From CALARM01 sp036746235 (GTDB lineage: Bacteria; Vulcanimicrobiota; SpSt-956; JAKJGF01): DNA of 64,000 nucleotides. Every line of letters begins with the position of its first letter. Within the stretch, counting starts at the first letter, position 1. The stretch covers positions 1-64,000 of the forward strand of contig DAIOEN010000014.1 of NCBI GenBank assembly GCA_036746235.1, read 5' to 3'. Of the stretch, positions 43,585 to 53,085 are shown piece by piece. A program made the position numbers and the translations under genes. Below the pieces are notes generated by a model that saw only the letters and a list, made by a program, of their open reading frames with translations, did no database searches and was not told the DNA's origin.

Positions 43585-45835
43585 TTTCTTTATTTTTTTT
43601 CTTGCTTATCTTTTCTTCCTTATGGTCTTTCTTCCCTTCCCTGTCTTTTGAAGATTTTTTAGTGGATATCTCAATGTTAGCCTGAGAAGAAGCTTCTATA
43701 TTTTCCTCATCTTTTATTTTTTTCTTTATCTTTTTCTTTACTTTTTTTTCTTCCGAAGATTTTTTAGCGGATATTTCGATTTCCTCTTCTTCAGGCAGGT
43801 CATCTATAATTAAAGAAGAGACGTGGATATTATCTTCAGTCTGATAGTCTTCAATAGTTGTAAAGTCAAGAGAAACTCCTGTATTTTCCAGAGAATGGTG
43901 TATCTGAACAGGTGTGGTAAATTCCAGGTATATATCGGAAGCCTCTTCATTTTTTGTCTCTATTTCTATGCCCTGAATTCCGCTGAGAACCTCTCCCTGA
44001 GATGATAATTCTATGCCTGTAAGCTCCACCGGAGCAGAAATTTTTTCTTCTTCATATGGCATAAGATCCAGTTTAGTATTTATTTTCTGGAGATGAGACG
44101 GATAGTGTTCCAGAAGTTCCAATGCTTCCGCTTCTTTTTGCTCACTATCTTTATGTTCTTCGTCTATTTTTGCATAGGCCATCATTTCATCATCTTCTTC
44201 AGTAGGAACGGGGTATGAAAGGAGATCGTCAGCTCTATGTGTTTCCTCCGGCATGATGTATTCAAATTCATATTCTTCATCCTTTAAATCTTCTTCTGTG
44301 CTATATGTAAGTACATCTGCCGCAGGTTTTTTTAGTGTTTTGACCGGTGTAAGCACATCAATTTCATATTCATCATCTTCTTCGGCAGGGTATGAAAGCA
44401 CGCCTTCACTTTTTTTTACTTCAGGGACAGGTATTTCTTCAAATTCATAGGCTTCTTCATTATTATCGACAGGATCTTCAGCAGGATATGAGAGTATATC
44501 ATCTGTTTTATGCAGTTCCGGCAGGGTAATATCTTCGTCGTAATAATATTCATCATCATCATCTGTTTTATATGTCAGTACATCGCTGCCTCTTTCTTTT
44601 TCAGAGGGAGGCAATATTTCCGTTATATATTTTTCATCCATAGGTTCAAAGTCATATTCAGGTTCTTCTTCTATCCCGTTTTCAACATCTGTTATGATAG
44701 TTTTAACGGTTTTGCTCAGATCTTCATAGGGATTATAAAATTGATCTTCTTCGGGAACCAGTTTCGACTGAAGAAGTGCCATGTCAGGCAATTCTACTTC
44801 CTGAGGAGTATCGGGGTCTACGAAGAGAAAACCTTTTGCAGATTCCGGATAGTCCTTCCAGAGTCTTTTACCGAGTTTTACATTATGATAAAAGATTCTG
44901 TAGTCTTTGATATTTATTATATCTTTATCCCAGAGAGGGCTTCCTTTAAAGGGGAGTTTTACCATATCATCAGGGGTATATCTGCTTTTAGGAACTTCAA
45001 GAAACATTTCTACATCATCAGATGTGGTTTTTACGGTAATCATGTTCAGTTCACCTATTTTTTCCGCTTCCAGTATGGCATATACCTTATCTTCATCTTT
45101 TATTTTCAGGTGTATGTCACAACCTTTTTTCGAACCTATTCTGATTGTGTCACCGTATTTCTGAAAGAGTTTTTTATCTGTGCAATCCAGCATATATCTC
45201 TTGAACCCGCGCGGGTCAAATACTTCAAAGGAGCCTTCCAGTTTTATGAGCTTTTCCATAACTTTTTTTCTGAGATAGTAACGTACAACAAGGGCAATAA
45301 TGATGAATAATATTATTGCTCCTGATACCGGGTAGTATATAGGAACTACATCGGTTCTATCCAGTAAAATACCATTATCTTTTGCAAAATTATAATATAT
45401 TTCAAATAAGTCATATTTTTTCTGTGCTTTTAAAAGATTGATAGCTTTTTGCCAGTTGTCCTGCGCCATCGTATCATTGCCTGTTTTTTTATAACAGTAG
45501 CCAATTCCAAAATACCATACAGGAACAGTATCTTTATCTTTTTTTATCTGTTTTCTATAAAAGGTGAAAGCCTCTTTAAGATTTTTGTCTGTATATTCGT
45601 ACATGCAATCCGCATATTTCTGATGTGCTTCAAGGCAGTCTCTGTCCAGGGTAAAAATCTTCCTGTATTCTTCCAGGGCATCTTTATAATTTCTTGTGTC
45701 TATAAAAGCCTGGGCCTGATTAAAATGCTTCTGAATTTCCTGGTCTAACAGGGTTGTTTTTTCCTGTCCAAAACAGAAAATAGAGGAGCAAATCAATATT
45801 ACAATACACAGTAAAAATATCTTTTTGCCAGTCAT
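43571..45835 (-). CDS. Exported TPR protein with cytoplasmic FHA-like domain
   Basis: 754 residues: signal sequence (1-about 22), TPR units (about 30-150), one membrane helix (about 168-188), an FHA-like beta-sandwich (about 215-325; DTIRIGSKKGCDIHLKI and the SPLWDKDIINIKDYRI end), then an acidic disordered region. That region has a repeated [DV][IV]LSYPAE-type motif (DDILSYPAED, GVLSYPAEED, DVLTYSTEED, DDLLSYPVPTEED) and the C-terminus is Lys/Glu-rich. FHA domains bind phosphothreonine, so it could be a target of the window's Ser/Thr kinase (inference). It heads the operon with the propeller and dut. Confidence 0.72.
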   Translation of the reverse strand: MTGKKIFLLCIVILICSSIFCFGQEKTTLLDQEIQKHFNQAQAFIDTRNYKDALEEYRKIFTLDRDCLEAHQKYADCMYEYTDKNLKEAFTFYRKQIKKDKDTVPVWYFGIGYCYKKTGNDTMAQDNWQKAINLLKAQKKYDLFEIYYNFAKDNGILLDRTDVVPIYYPVSGAIILFIIIALVVRYYLRKKVMEKLIKLEGSFEVFDPRGFKRYMLDCTDKKLFQKYGDTIRIGSKKGCDIHLKIKDEDKVYAILEAEKIGELNMITVKTTSDDVEMFLEVPKSRYTPDDMVKLPFKGSPLWDKDIINIKDYRIFYHNVKLGKRLWKDYPESAKGFLFVDPDTPQEVELPDMALLQSKLVPEEDQFYNPYEDLSKTVKTIITDVENGIEEEPEYDFEPMDEKYITEILPPSEKERGSDVLTYKTDDDDEYYYDEDITLPELHKTDDILSYPAEDPVDNNEEAYEFEEIPVPEVKKSEGVLSYPAEEDDEYEIDVLTPVKTLKKPAADVLTYSTEEDLKDEEYEFEYIMPEETHRADDLLSYPVPTEEDDEMMAYAKIDEEHKDSEQKEAEALELLEHYPSHLQKINTKLDLMPYEEEKISAPVELTGIELSSQGEVLSGIQGIEIETKNEEASDIYLEFTTPVQIHHSLENTGVSLDFTTIEDYQTEDNIHVSSLIIDDLPEEEEIEISAKKSSEEKKVKKKIKKKIKDEENIEASSQANIEISTKKSSKDREGKKDHKEEKISKKKNKENEVS

Positions 45836-45854
45836 TTCTCTGTCCTTAATTTAT

Positions 45855-45908
45855 ATGAGAATTGTAATGCGTAACGCGTAACGCGTGACGGGAGGAACAG
45901 ATTCTCAT
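45855..45908. repeat. Heptad element with ATGAGAAT/ATTCTCAT inverted ends
   Basis: ATGAGAAT (45855-45862), GTAATGC/GTAACGC/GTGACGG units, GAGGAACAG, ATTCTCAT (45901-45908). A flank TTTGTGACCG and CCGGTCATGGATG follows, as at 15096. It lies 20 bases upstream of the FHA-like gene. Confidence 0.8.
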
Positions 45909-46089
45909 TCTTCTTTGTGACCGAACCGGTCATGGATGTTACTATAGGATTTTATCGGCAACCATATTTATTAATATACCGGTTAAACTTATTAAAGAGT
46001 TAAAGTTTTGAATTTGCTCTATCTCTATTTGAAACTTTACCTGAGAATTTAAAGCGGATAGAATAAATTCTTCTGCTTCAACCTGAGCA

Positions 46090-47496
46090 TTAACCTTTGA
46101 TTGCGCTTAAAATATTTTTAACTGCCTTTATTAATTCCACCGAGTCAAAAGGTTTTGAGAAGTAATGGGCAACTCCGAGAGACCTGCTTTTCACAATATC
46201 CTTATCCTGTGATTTCGCAGTGAGTATGACGATCGGTATCGTTCCTGTCCTGGGGTTCAATTTAAGCTGTTCACATACTTCCCACCCGTCCATTTCAGGC
46301 ATCATAATATCCATTACTATTATATCTGGTAAAAAGTCGTGGGCTTTCACGAGAGCTTCTTTACCATTACCGGCACTTTCAACGATAAAACCTTCCAGTT
46401 CGAAGGTCTGTTTTAAGAGTTTCGATATAAATTTATCATCATCTACCAGTAAAGCTTTATATTTTTTGCTGTCTTCTTTAGGCAATTCTTCCATTATCTG
46501 GGCAATATAACTTTTGACCCACTGGTCTGTTTCTTCTTCAAGATGTACGAGAATTGGCTCTCTTGCATCTGATTTCCACAGTTCGGCAAGCACCTTTGCT
46601 GCCTGACTGCGGACATTTTTACTTTCATCTTTAAGAGCTTCTATTATGGATTCTCCTGCGTGAGTATCATTTAATAATCCCAGAGAATTCAGGGCATTAA
46701 ACCTTGTGTTCCAGTCAGGATCCTTCAGGGCTTTAATTAAATGAGGAGATGCTTTTTTATCTCCTATTTTTCCGAGGGCTTCTGCTGCATTTTTTCTTAC
46801 TTCCCAGTGAGGGTCCTGAAGACCTTTCAGCAGGCTCTCAAGGCATGTGGCATCGCCTATTTTCCCAAGGGCTTCTGCTGCTATGCTTCTTGTTTCATAG
46901 CTTTCATCATTGAGGAGTATTTTTAATATCGGTTCTATGGCGCTTTTTTCCCTCAATTTGCCAAGGGTTTCAGTGGCATTTCTCCTGATCTTCCAGTCTT
47001 CGCTGGAAAGAACTTCTATTAATACGGGGGTGACCTCCTGAATTTTAACAATGCCGGCTGCTTCGCATGCTCTTGCTGCTATAACAGGATTTTTATCTCT
47101 TATGGCATTTATCAGAGCTTCTGTTTTGCCGAGTAATGCAAGTGATTGAGCCACTTCTACCTTTATGGCCGGTTCTTCTGCTACCTTTTCTAAATGTTCG
47201 ACGGCTCTCCTGTCATTGAGTTTCCCGAGAGAGATAACAACCTGACGCTGTACACCGGGACTCTGGTCTTTAATTGCTTCACAGAGAAATCTGGTAGCTT
47301 CCGTACTTCCCAGATCTCCTAAAGCTTTAGCAGAAAGTTCCCGTATTGACGCATTTTCATCTTTTAAGAGTGAATTTGCTAAAGGTTCAAGAGCTTTTGT
47401 ATTTCCGAGTTTCCCCAGAAGCCATATTGCTTCTTTTCTTGCTTTACTATCTTTACTGTCTAATTGATTGATTAGTTCATTTATTTTTTCTTCCAT
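46090..47496 (-). CDS. HEAT-repeat protein with C-terminal response-regulator receiver
   Basis: 468 residues. Residues 1-335 are ten or so PBS-lyase-type HEAT repeats (EALGKIGDATCLESLLKGLQDPHWEVRKNA). Residues 347-466 form a CheY-like receiver: LLVDDDKF acidic pocket, phospho-acceptor Asp396 in IVMDIMMP, the TAKS Thr/Ser and KPFD lysine. There is no DNA-binding or enzymatic output, so phosphorylation presumably alters a protein-protein interaction of the HEAT solenoid. No histidine kinase is adjacent. The start ATG 47496 lacks a strong ribosome site. Monocistronic. Confidence 0.85.
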   Translation of the reverse strand: MEEKINELINQLDSKDSKARKEAIWLLGKLGNTKALEPLANSLLKDENASIRELSAKALGDLGSTEATRFLCEAIKDQSPGVQRQVVISLGKLNDRRAVEHLEKVAEEPAIKVEVAQSLALLGKTEALINAIRDKNPVIAARACEAAGIVKIQEVTPVLIEVLSSEDWKIRRNATETLGKLREKSAIEPILKILLNDESYETRSIAAEALGKIGDATCLESLLKGLQDPHWEVRKNAAEALGKIGDKKASPHLIKALKDPDWNTRFNALNSLGLLNDTHAGESIIEALKDESKNVRSQAAKVLAELWKSDAREPILVHLEEETDQWVKSYIAQIMEELPKEDSKKYKALLVDDDKFISKLLKQTFELEGFIVESAGNGKEALVKAHDFLPDIIVMDIMMPEMDGWEVCEQLKLNPRTGTIPIVILTAKSQDKDIVKSRSLGVAHYFSKPFDSVELIKAVKNILSAIKG

Positions 47497-47520
47497 AAAA
47501 TATTTATGAGATTTTATTTA

Positions 47521-47548
47521 TCGTGACAGGTAACGCGTGACGGGAGGA
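47521..47548 (-). repeat. Heptad array, GTAACGC type
   Basis: GTGACAG, GTAACGC, GTGACGG, GAGGA. On the minus strand it lies in the leader of the HEAT-receiver gene in the TCAC orientation. Confidence 0.75.
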
Positions 47549-47640
47549 ATTGTCATATAAATAAATTCTCTTTATTTCACCTTCTTTGTATAAAATATAT
47601 CTTCAGTAAATGTTGAACAGTAAACAGAGAGGATACATTT

Positions 47641-47685
47641 CACTCACTACTCACTACTCACTACTCACTACTCACTACTCACTGA
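47641..47685 (-). repeat. Heptad array, ACTCACT type
   Basis: Six near-perfect CTCACTA units. On the minus strand this is GTGAGTA, positioned after the end of the giant TPR gene (stop at 47848). A degenerate ATCCCTGTAATCCTG repeat of another type lies at about 47815-47845. Confidence 0.9.
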
Positions 47686-47847
47686 TATTACTCTGTTATA
47701 TTATATCAGTAAATGACATACTATTCTATATTTGAAATGATAATAATTTACTGACTGCTTTAGTCAGCTGTATTCCGTGTTCAGGTCAGGATTTTCTGTA
47801 TTTATTAATCTACTAAATCCCTGTAATCCTGTTAATCCCTGTCCCGG

Positions 47848-50800
47848 TCAGCTTATAATCAACTCCTGCAAATAGGTCTTTGCATTTTCTATTTCCGAAC
47901 CGTCCGGTTCAAGTTCTATGTATCTTTTCAGATTTTCTATGGTTTCCCGTTTTTTATTCTGTTTCTTATAGGCAAGGGCGAGTTCATAATGGATTTTTGG
48001 TAAATTTTTTGCCTCAGGGAGGGCTTTTTCAAAATGTTCTACCGATTTATCTATATTATTCTGCTGGGCATAGATCCTTCCTGAAGCATAGTGGGCATAG
48101 CAATCTTTTGGCTCCAGTTCCATAACTCTTTCATACTGGCTGAGAGCTTTTTCAAGTTCTCCCATGGCATTGTAAGAAAGACCTAATTCATAATTACCTA
48201 CAATATTAGACGGATCAAGTTCAATAGCTTTTCTATAGTGTTCCACTGCTTCAGGAAAATTTTTATTTTCATAATAAAGGAGTCCCATATTACAGTATGC
48301 AAATACCGATGCTGCTTCGAAGCCGATAGATATGGCTCTGCCATAATATTCTATTGCTTTTTCCGGTTCTCCCAGATCTTTATATATGGCTCCGAGATTA
48401 TTATAGACCCAGGGATAATCAGGATTTATTTCCATTATTATATTTGCATAGTTAATAGCCTCTTCCATATTACCTGTTTCATAGTGAAGCAGGCAGAGGG
48501 TATTATAAATTTCGGTATTCTGTTGATCCATTTTTGCCGCCTGTTCATATTGTTCTATGGCAGACAAAAGATCTCCCTGTTCTTTAAAAGTTACTCCCTG
48601 TTTTATATAACTGTCCAGGGTCTCTCTTTCCATCTTGTTTAAGTTTTCCAGTTCTTCCGCAATTTTCCTGGCAGTCTCATCTTCAGGTGATGTCATATCT
48701 AAAGCCTGATGAAAATAAATTCTTCCCTGTTCTTCATCTCCGGAGAGTAAATAGATTTTTCCAAGGGAATAATAATAATCGGGATTATCAGGTTCAATGA
48801 ATATGAGTTTTTGATAATAATGTATTGCCAGGTCGTATTTTCCCTGCATTTTATATATATTGCCGATGGTAAGGAGTGATTGTTTATCCTTGGGTAATTC
48901 TTCCAGAACAATTTCATAATGTCTGATAGCTTTATCAAAGTCTTCATTCGCCTGCGAACACAGAGCAAGACCCCTGTGGGCCTCGGTATTCTGCGGTGAT
49001 GACTTCAGTGATTCCAGATAACAGATGTTTGCACTGTCTATATCTCCTTTAGTAAAATAAATATTACCCATAATAAGATTAAGATTTTCATCTTTCGGAT
49101 TTAGTTCCAGTGCATTTTTATAATTTTCTTCAGCTATATCCGGTTGATTAAGTCCTGTATATATATCACCGAGTTTTGTGAACGCTACATAATTCTCACT
49201 GTCTATTTCGATTACCTTTTGAAAACATTCTATTGCTTCGCCAATTCTGTTATTTTTTTCATAGAGATTTCCCATATCTTCCAGTGCAGGTATATGATAT
49301 GGATCCAGGTCCAGCGCTATAAGGTAGTTCTCTACTGCCAGATCATTTTCGCCCTTTTGTTCGTAAAGGGAGGCAAGGTTGGAATAGAGATCCGGATAAA
49401 TGGAGCCTTTCTCGGATGCTATTTGAAAATGTCTGAAAGCCATTTCGTCATTACCTGTTTCGAAACAATTTGTTCCTATTATATAATTTGCGTCAGGATC
49501 GTCAGGAATGGTGTTTATTACTTTTTCTGCAAACTGAAGAGCCATATCCAGGTTATCTTCTTCTATGTAAAGGGTTGCAAGACATCTGCATACTTCATGA
49601 TTATCCGGATCTGTTTCCAGAGCTTTTGTCCACATAAGTATGGCTGAATTGTTATCTCCGTTTACCCTGTAGATTGTGCCGAGATTTGTATAAATACCTG
49701 CATCGGGGGTATTATTCATTACAATCTTCTGATAATAGTCAAAGGCTCTGTTATAATCATTTCTCTTCATTGATATATCTGCCAGATAGTGTAAGGCATT
49801 TATATTTTCAGGATCTATTTGAAGAATTTGTAGATATAATGTTTCACATCTGTTATAATCTTCAATATCTCTATATAACTCTACCAGTTTTAAGAGTATG
49901 TCGGGATTATGCTGGCTTATTGAAAGTATTCTTTCATATAATTCTATTGCATTTTTTTTATTACCTGAACTTATATATAACTGTGCCAGACTGTTGAGTA
50001 GCTGCAGATTTAAAGGGTCTATTTTTAAGGCTGTTACATAATTATCTATAGCTTTTTCCACTTTATTCTGGCCGGTAAATATATCTGCAAGTTTTACATA
50101 AACTTCTACTCTGTCAGGATTAAGCTCAAGAGCTTTCTGGTAATTATTAATGGCTAAAGATGTACTGCCTCCCTGGAGTAAATAAATATTACCGAGATTG
50201 ATATAGGTTTCACCATCTGAAGGATCACATTCCTGAGCTTTCATATAATATTGAAGAGCATGGCTCATATCCCCGGTTTTTTCCCATATTTTACCAATCA
50301 GATTATATATAAAAGGTGAAGGCCCTCCCAGATTAAGGGCTGTATCCAGGTGAGTATAGGCCTTTTCGAATTCATTTACAGCCATATAAATTTCTCCAAG
50401 GTTTAAATGGATAACATCAATATCGGATTCAATCTTCATGGCATGTTCAAAACTTTCAATGGCCAGGTCATATTCTCCCCTGGATTTAAAGATTATACCT
50501 ATATTAATATATGAATCCGTAAAATCGGGATTCATATCTATAACCTGCCTGTAGTGTATCAAAGCTCTGTCCAGGTCTCCTGCCCTGTGATAGATATAAC
50601 CGAGATTGTTGTGACATTCAATATTATCGCCTTTCATTTCAAGAGCTTTTAAGTAATATTCTTCTGCTTCTTTATATTGTTCCATTGAAAAACTGATATG
50701 GCCGAGTTCCATATATATGGAAGAATTTTCCAGACCAAGTTCGAGAGCACCTCTGAGATAATCGAGAGCTACATCTATCTGACCTGTTCTGCTTGAAATT

Positions 50801-51384
50801 ATACCGAGATTTGCATAGGCACCTGTTAATTTCGGATTGAGTTCCTTTGCTTTCAGGGCATATTTCTGTCCCATAGAATAATCTTCCAGATCTATATAAC
50901 AACTGGAAAGACCCAGGTAAGGCAGTGGCATGGACGGCTGAAGATTTATTGCTTTAAGGTATGTTGTTATAGCTTTGTCCAGAATCCCCAGTGCTTTATA
51001 GGCAGAAGCAAGTCGATAAAATACTTCGAAATTAGGACTGAGGGAAGATGCAGCTTTTTGCAGATGAATTATGGCTCTTTCGAATTGTCCTGTCTCACAG
51101 TAAAGCTCGCCTGTTTTGTAATTCATTATACTGTCTTCAGGATAAAGCCTCAGAAATGTTTCAGACTGTGCAATGGCTTTATTCAGCTCATTGTTCATTA
51201 TGTAACATTCTATGAGCATACTGTGGGCCATGCCGTAATTAAAATCCAGTTCTATTGCCTTTTTATAATGTTCTATAGCATTGGGAAATATTCCGTTTTC
51301 CCTGTAATATTCCCCTATATCATAATAAATATCAGGATTTTCCGGATTTTCCTTTAAAAGCTTTTGAAGATTTTCTATACTCAC
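47848..51384 (-). CDS. Giant TPR protein, about 34 repeats
   Basis: 1178 residues that are almost entirely 34-residue TPR units (for example NLGYIYHRAGDLDRALIHYRQVIDMNPDFTDSYI), with 1178/34 close to 34-35 repeats. The repeats would form several superhelical turns. There is no signal peptide, membrane helix or catalytic domain; in particular there is no O-GlcNAc-transferase domain. It is a cytoplasmic scaffold of unknown partners. It is the last gene of an operon after two phosphotransacylases and a CPBP protease, 20 bases from the latter. Long uninterrupted TPR arrays are prone to recombination, so its length may vary between strains. Confidence 0.88.
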   Translation of the reverse strand: MSIENLQKLLKENPENPDIYYDIGEYYRENGIFPNAIEHYKKAIELDFNYGMAHSMLIECYIMNNELNKAIAQSETFLRLYPEDSIMNYKTGELYCETGQFERAIIHLQKAASSLSPNFEVFYRLASAYKALGILDKAITTYLKAINLQPSMPLPYLGLSSCYIDLEDYSMGQKYALKAKELNPKLTGAYANLGIISSRTGQIDVALDYLRGALELGLENSSIYMELGHISFSMEQYKEAEEYYLKALEMKGDNIECHNNLGYIYHRAGDLDRALIHYRQVIDMNPDFTDSYINIGIIFKSRGEYDLAIESFEHAMKIESDIDVIHLNLGEIYMAVNEFEKAYTHLDTALNLGGPSPFIYNLIGKIWEKTGDMSHALQYYMKAQECDPSDGETYINLGNIYLLQGGSTSLAINNYQKALELNPDRVEVYVKLADIFTGQNKVEKAIDNYVTALKIDPLNLQLLNSLAQLYISSGNKKNAIELYERILSISQHNPDILLKLVELYRDIEDYNRCETLYLQILQIDPENINALHYLADISMKRNDYNRAFDYYQKIVMNNTPDAGIYTNLGTIYRVNGDNNSAILMWTKALETDPDNHEVCRCLATLYIEEDNLDMALQFAEKVINTIPDDPDANYIIGTNCFETGNDEMAFRHFQIASEKGSIYPDLYSNLASLYEQKGENDLAVENYLIALDLDPYHIPALEDMGNLYEKNNRIGEAIECFQKVIEIDSENYVAFTKLGDIYTGLNQPDIAEENYKNALELNPKDENLNLIMGNIYFTKGDIDSANICYLESLKSSPQNTEAHRGLALCSQANEDFDKAIRHYEIVLEELPKDKQSLLTIGNIYKMQGKYDLAIHYYQKLIFIEPDNPDYYYSLGKIYLLSGDEEQGRIYFHQALDMTSPEDETARKIAEELENLNKMERETLDSYIKQGVTFKEQGDLLSAIEQYEQAAKMDQQNTEIYNTLCLLHYETGNMEEAINYANIIMEINPDYPWVYNNLGAIYKDLGEPEKAIEYYGRAISIGFEAASVFAYCNMGLLYYENKNFPEAVEHYRKAIELDPSNIVGNYELGLSYNAMGELEKALSQYERVMELEPKDCYAHYASGRIYAQQNNIDKSVEHFEKALPEAKNLPKIHYELALAYKKQNKKRETIENLKRYIELEPDGSEIENAKTYLQELIIS

Positions 51385-51404
51385 TCTGAAAACCTCTCTA
51401 ATTA

Positions 51405-52193
51405 TTATTTATATCCAAACAGTATTAGTAAATAATCCTTTCTTATTAAAGCAGCCATATCCATACTGATTGCTACGGAACAATGAATGAGAATACCGTA
51501 GAATATGGAACGGGTTCTTAATGCTATCATACCCAGTATTGTACCTGCTATGATAGATGCTACTGCTTCAAGAAAAGGTTTCTGGAAATGAATCATACAG
51601 TAAGGTACAACCATCATAAAGATCGAATAAATTCCGAAGTTTTTTTCCAGTTGAAATATCATATAGCCCCGGAAAAAGAATTCCAGAAAACAGAACTGCA
51701 GACAGTAAAATACTTCGAAAATTAAGAAAAATTCCCATTCACCCGGAGGGGGCTGAATAAAGGGATAGGTTCTTAGAAAAGACTGCTGAAAACAGGCTAT
51801 AAGAACTCCTATAAGAACTATGAAATAAAAACTGGTGTAAATCCAGAGATGTTTACTTATACCTTTTATCTTCAATCCATACTGAAATATACTTTCTTTG
51901 AAGATAACTTTTGTTATAATCGATGGTATTATAAAATAAGATATACAGCACATACATGACCAGTAGATTGTAGCCCAGAATTCTACTTTCCATGTAAGAG
52001 GTGCTGAGGGGTAAAATTTTTTGAATAAAAATACAAAGGTATTACCGCTGCCTATAAATCTGTTTATTGTAAGACACAGAGCAATACTTATCATTACAAT
52101 TACAGGTCTGTAATCAATTTCTTTAAGTTCAAAAAATTTCTTTATACTTATAAAGTCTAATAATTTTATATCTTTTGTTTCCATATTTTCCAT
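51405..52193 (-). CDS. CPBP-family intramembrane metalloprotease
   Basis: 262 residues from ATG 52193 (an in-frame TTG lies at 52214), with about eight membrane helices. The CPBP (Abi/CAAX-protease-like) motifs are present but degenerate: LEFFFRG for EExxxR (first Glu is Leu), MIHF for FxxxH, and HCSVAISMD for HxxxN/D. Such enzymes cleave substrates inside the membrane; loss of the first Glu leaves activity uncertain. It starts 1 base before the end of the Ptb-like gene stop region, so it is co-transcribed and coupled. Confidence 0.72.
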   Translation of the reverse strand: MENMETKDIKLLDFISIKKFFELKEIDYRPVIVMISIALCLTINRFIGSGNTFVFLFKKFYPSAPLTWKVEFWATIYWSCMCCISYFIIPSIITKVIFKESIFQYGLKIKGISKHLWIYTSFYFIVLIGVLIACFQQSFLRTYPFIQPPPGEWEFFLIFEVFYCLQFCFLEFFFRGYMIFQLEKNFGIYSIFMMVVPYCMIHFQKPFLEAVASIIAGTILGMIALRTRSIFYGILIHCSVAISMDMAALIRKDYLLILFGYK

Positions 52194-52194
52194 A

Positions 52195-53085
52195 TTAATA
52201 AAGCAATTTGGCAAGAGCTATGGATTTCAGCCTTGTTTCCGGCGTATCTGTTCTTGACAGATATATAATAGGGAAATCTGCTCCTGCAACGCAGGCTGCT
52301 ACTTTCGCCTTTGCAAAGTAAGTTAAAATTTTATAAAGAATATTTCCTGTTTCTATATTATGTAATAATAATATATCAGCTTTACCTGCTACAGGACTTT
52401 TTATGCCTTTGATTCTTGCCGCTCTTTCCGAGATGGCATTATCCAGAGCCAGAGGGCCGTCTACTATGGCATTTTTTATCTGACCTGTACTGGACATTTT
52501 AGCTATTATAGATGCATCAACTGTTGAAGGCATGGCCTTATAATTGATCTTTTCTATAGGTGTAATCATTGCTACAAGAGGTTGAGCAAGACCGAGTTTG
52601 TTTGCAGTTTTTATGGCATTTTCCAGTATTTCAACCTTGTCGGAAAGGGTGGGAGCAATGTTTATACCTGCGTCTGTAACAAATATTATTCTATCATAAC
52701 CCGGTATCTCAAAAAGCCCTATATGACTTAAAAAATTTACTCTCCCTTTTTCTTTTTTCTTTTCTTTTATGGCCTGCAGAAATTTGGACGGATGAGAAAT
52801 ACCGTTCATTATACCATGAACCTCTCCGCTGTACACCATGTCCACAGTTTTTTCCGTTGCCTCGTCTTCATCTTCTACATGGATAACATTAAATTCAGAT
52901 ATCTTTTCTCCGAGATAATCTTTCATTTTATCTTCATGTCCGATAATTGTGAAGGATGCAAGATTTGTTTCCGTAGCTTTAACCAGTGTATCAAGTAATT
53001 CAGGATCATGGGCAAAAGACACGGCGATTTTTATCGGTTTCAGTAATCCTGCTTTTGTGCACAGTTCTTTCATTGTTTTGAACAT
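52195..53085 (-). CDS. Phosphate acyltransferase, Ptb-like (second copy)
   Basis: 296 residues of the phosphate acetyl/butyryltransferase family, which converts acyl-CoA and phosphate to acyl phosphate and CoA. Recognisable are IKIAVSFAHDPELLDTL, INGISHPSKFLQA (usually LMKG), TDAGINIAPTLSDKVEILENA, DGPLALDNAIS and GKADILLLHNIETGN. The MNG at about 91-95 in place of MKG is a departure from canonical Ptb, so its substrate or activity may differ. It overlaps the first Ptb by 16 bases. No butyrate kinase is nearby. Confidence 0.8.
   Translation of the reverse strand: MFKTMKELCTKAGLLKPIKIAVSFAHDPELLDTLVKATETNLASFTIIGHEDKMKDYLGEKISEFNVIHVEDEDEATEKTVDMVYSGEVHGIMNGISHPSKFLQAIKEKKKEKGRVNFLSHIGLFEIPGYDRIIFVTDAGINIAPTLSDKVEILENAIKTANKLGLAQPLVAMITPIEKINYKAMPSTVDASIIAKMSSTGQIKNAIVDGPLALDNAISERAARIKGIKSPVAGKADILLLHNIETGNILYKILTYFAKAKVAACVAGADFPIIYLSRTDTPETRLKSIALAKLLY

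Noticed and set aside
44510..45310. 266-codon plus-strand frame inside the FHA-like gene
   Set aside because: Antisense of a Glu/Asp/Lys-rich gene giving a Phe/Ile/Tyr-rich product; no ribosome site.
47848..51384. O-GlcNAc transferase-like enzyme
   Set aside because: The repeats run to the C-terminus; no glycosyltransferase domain is present.
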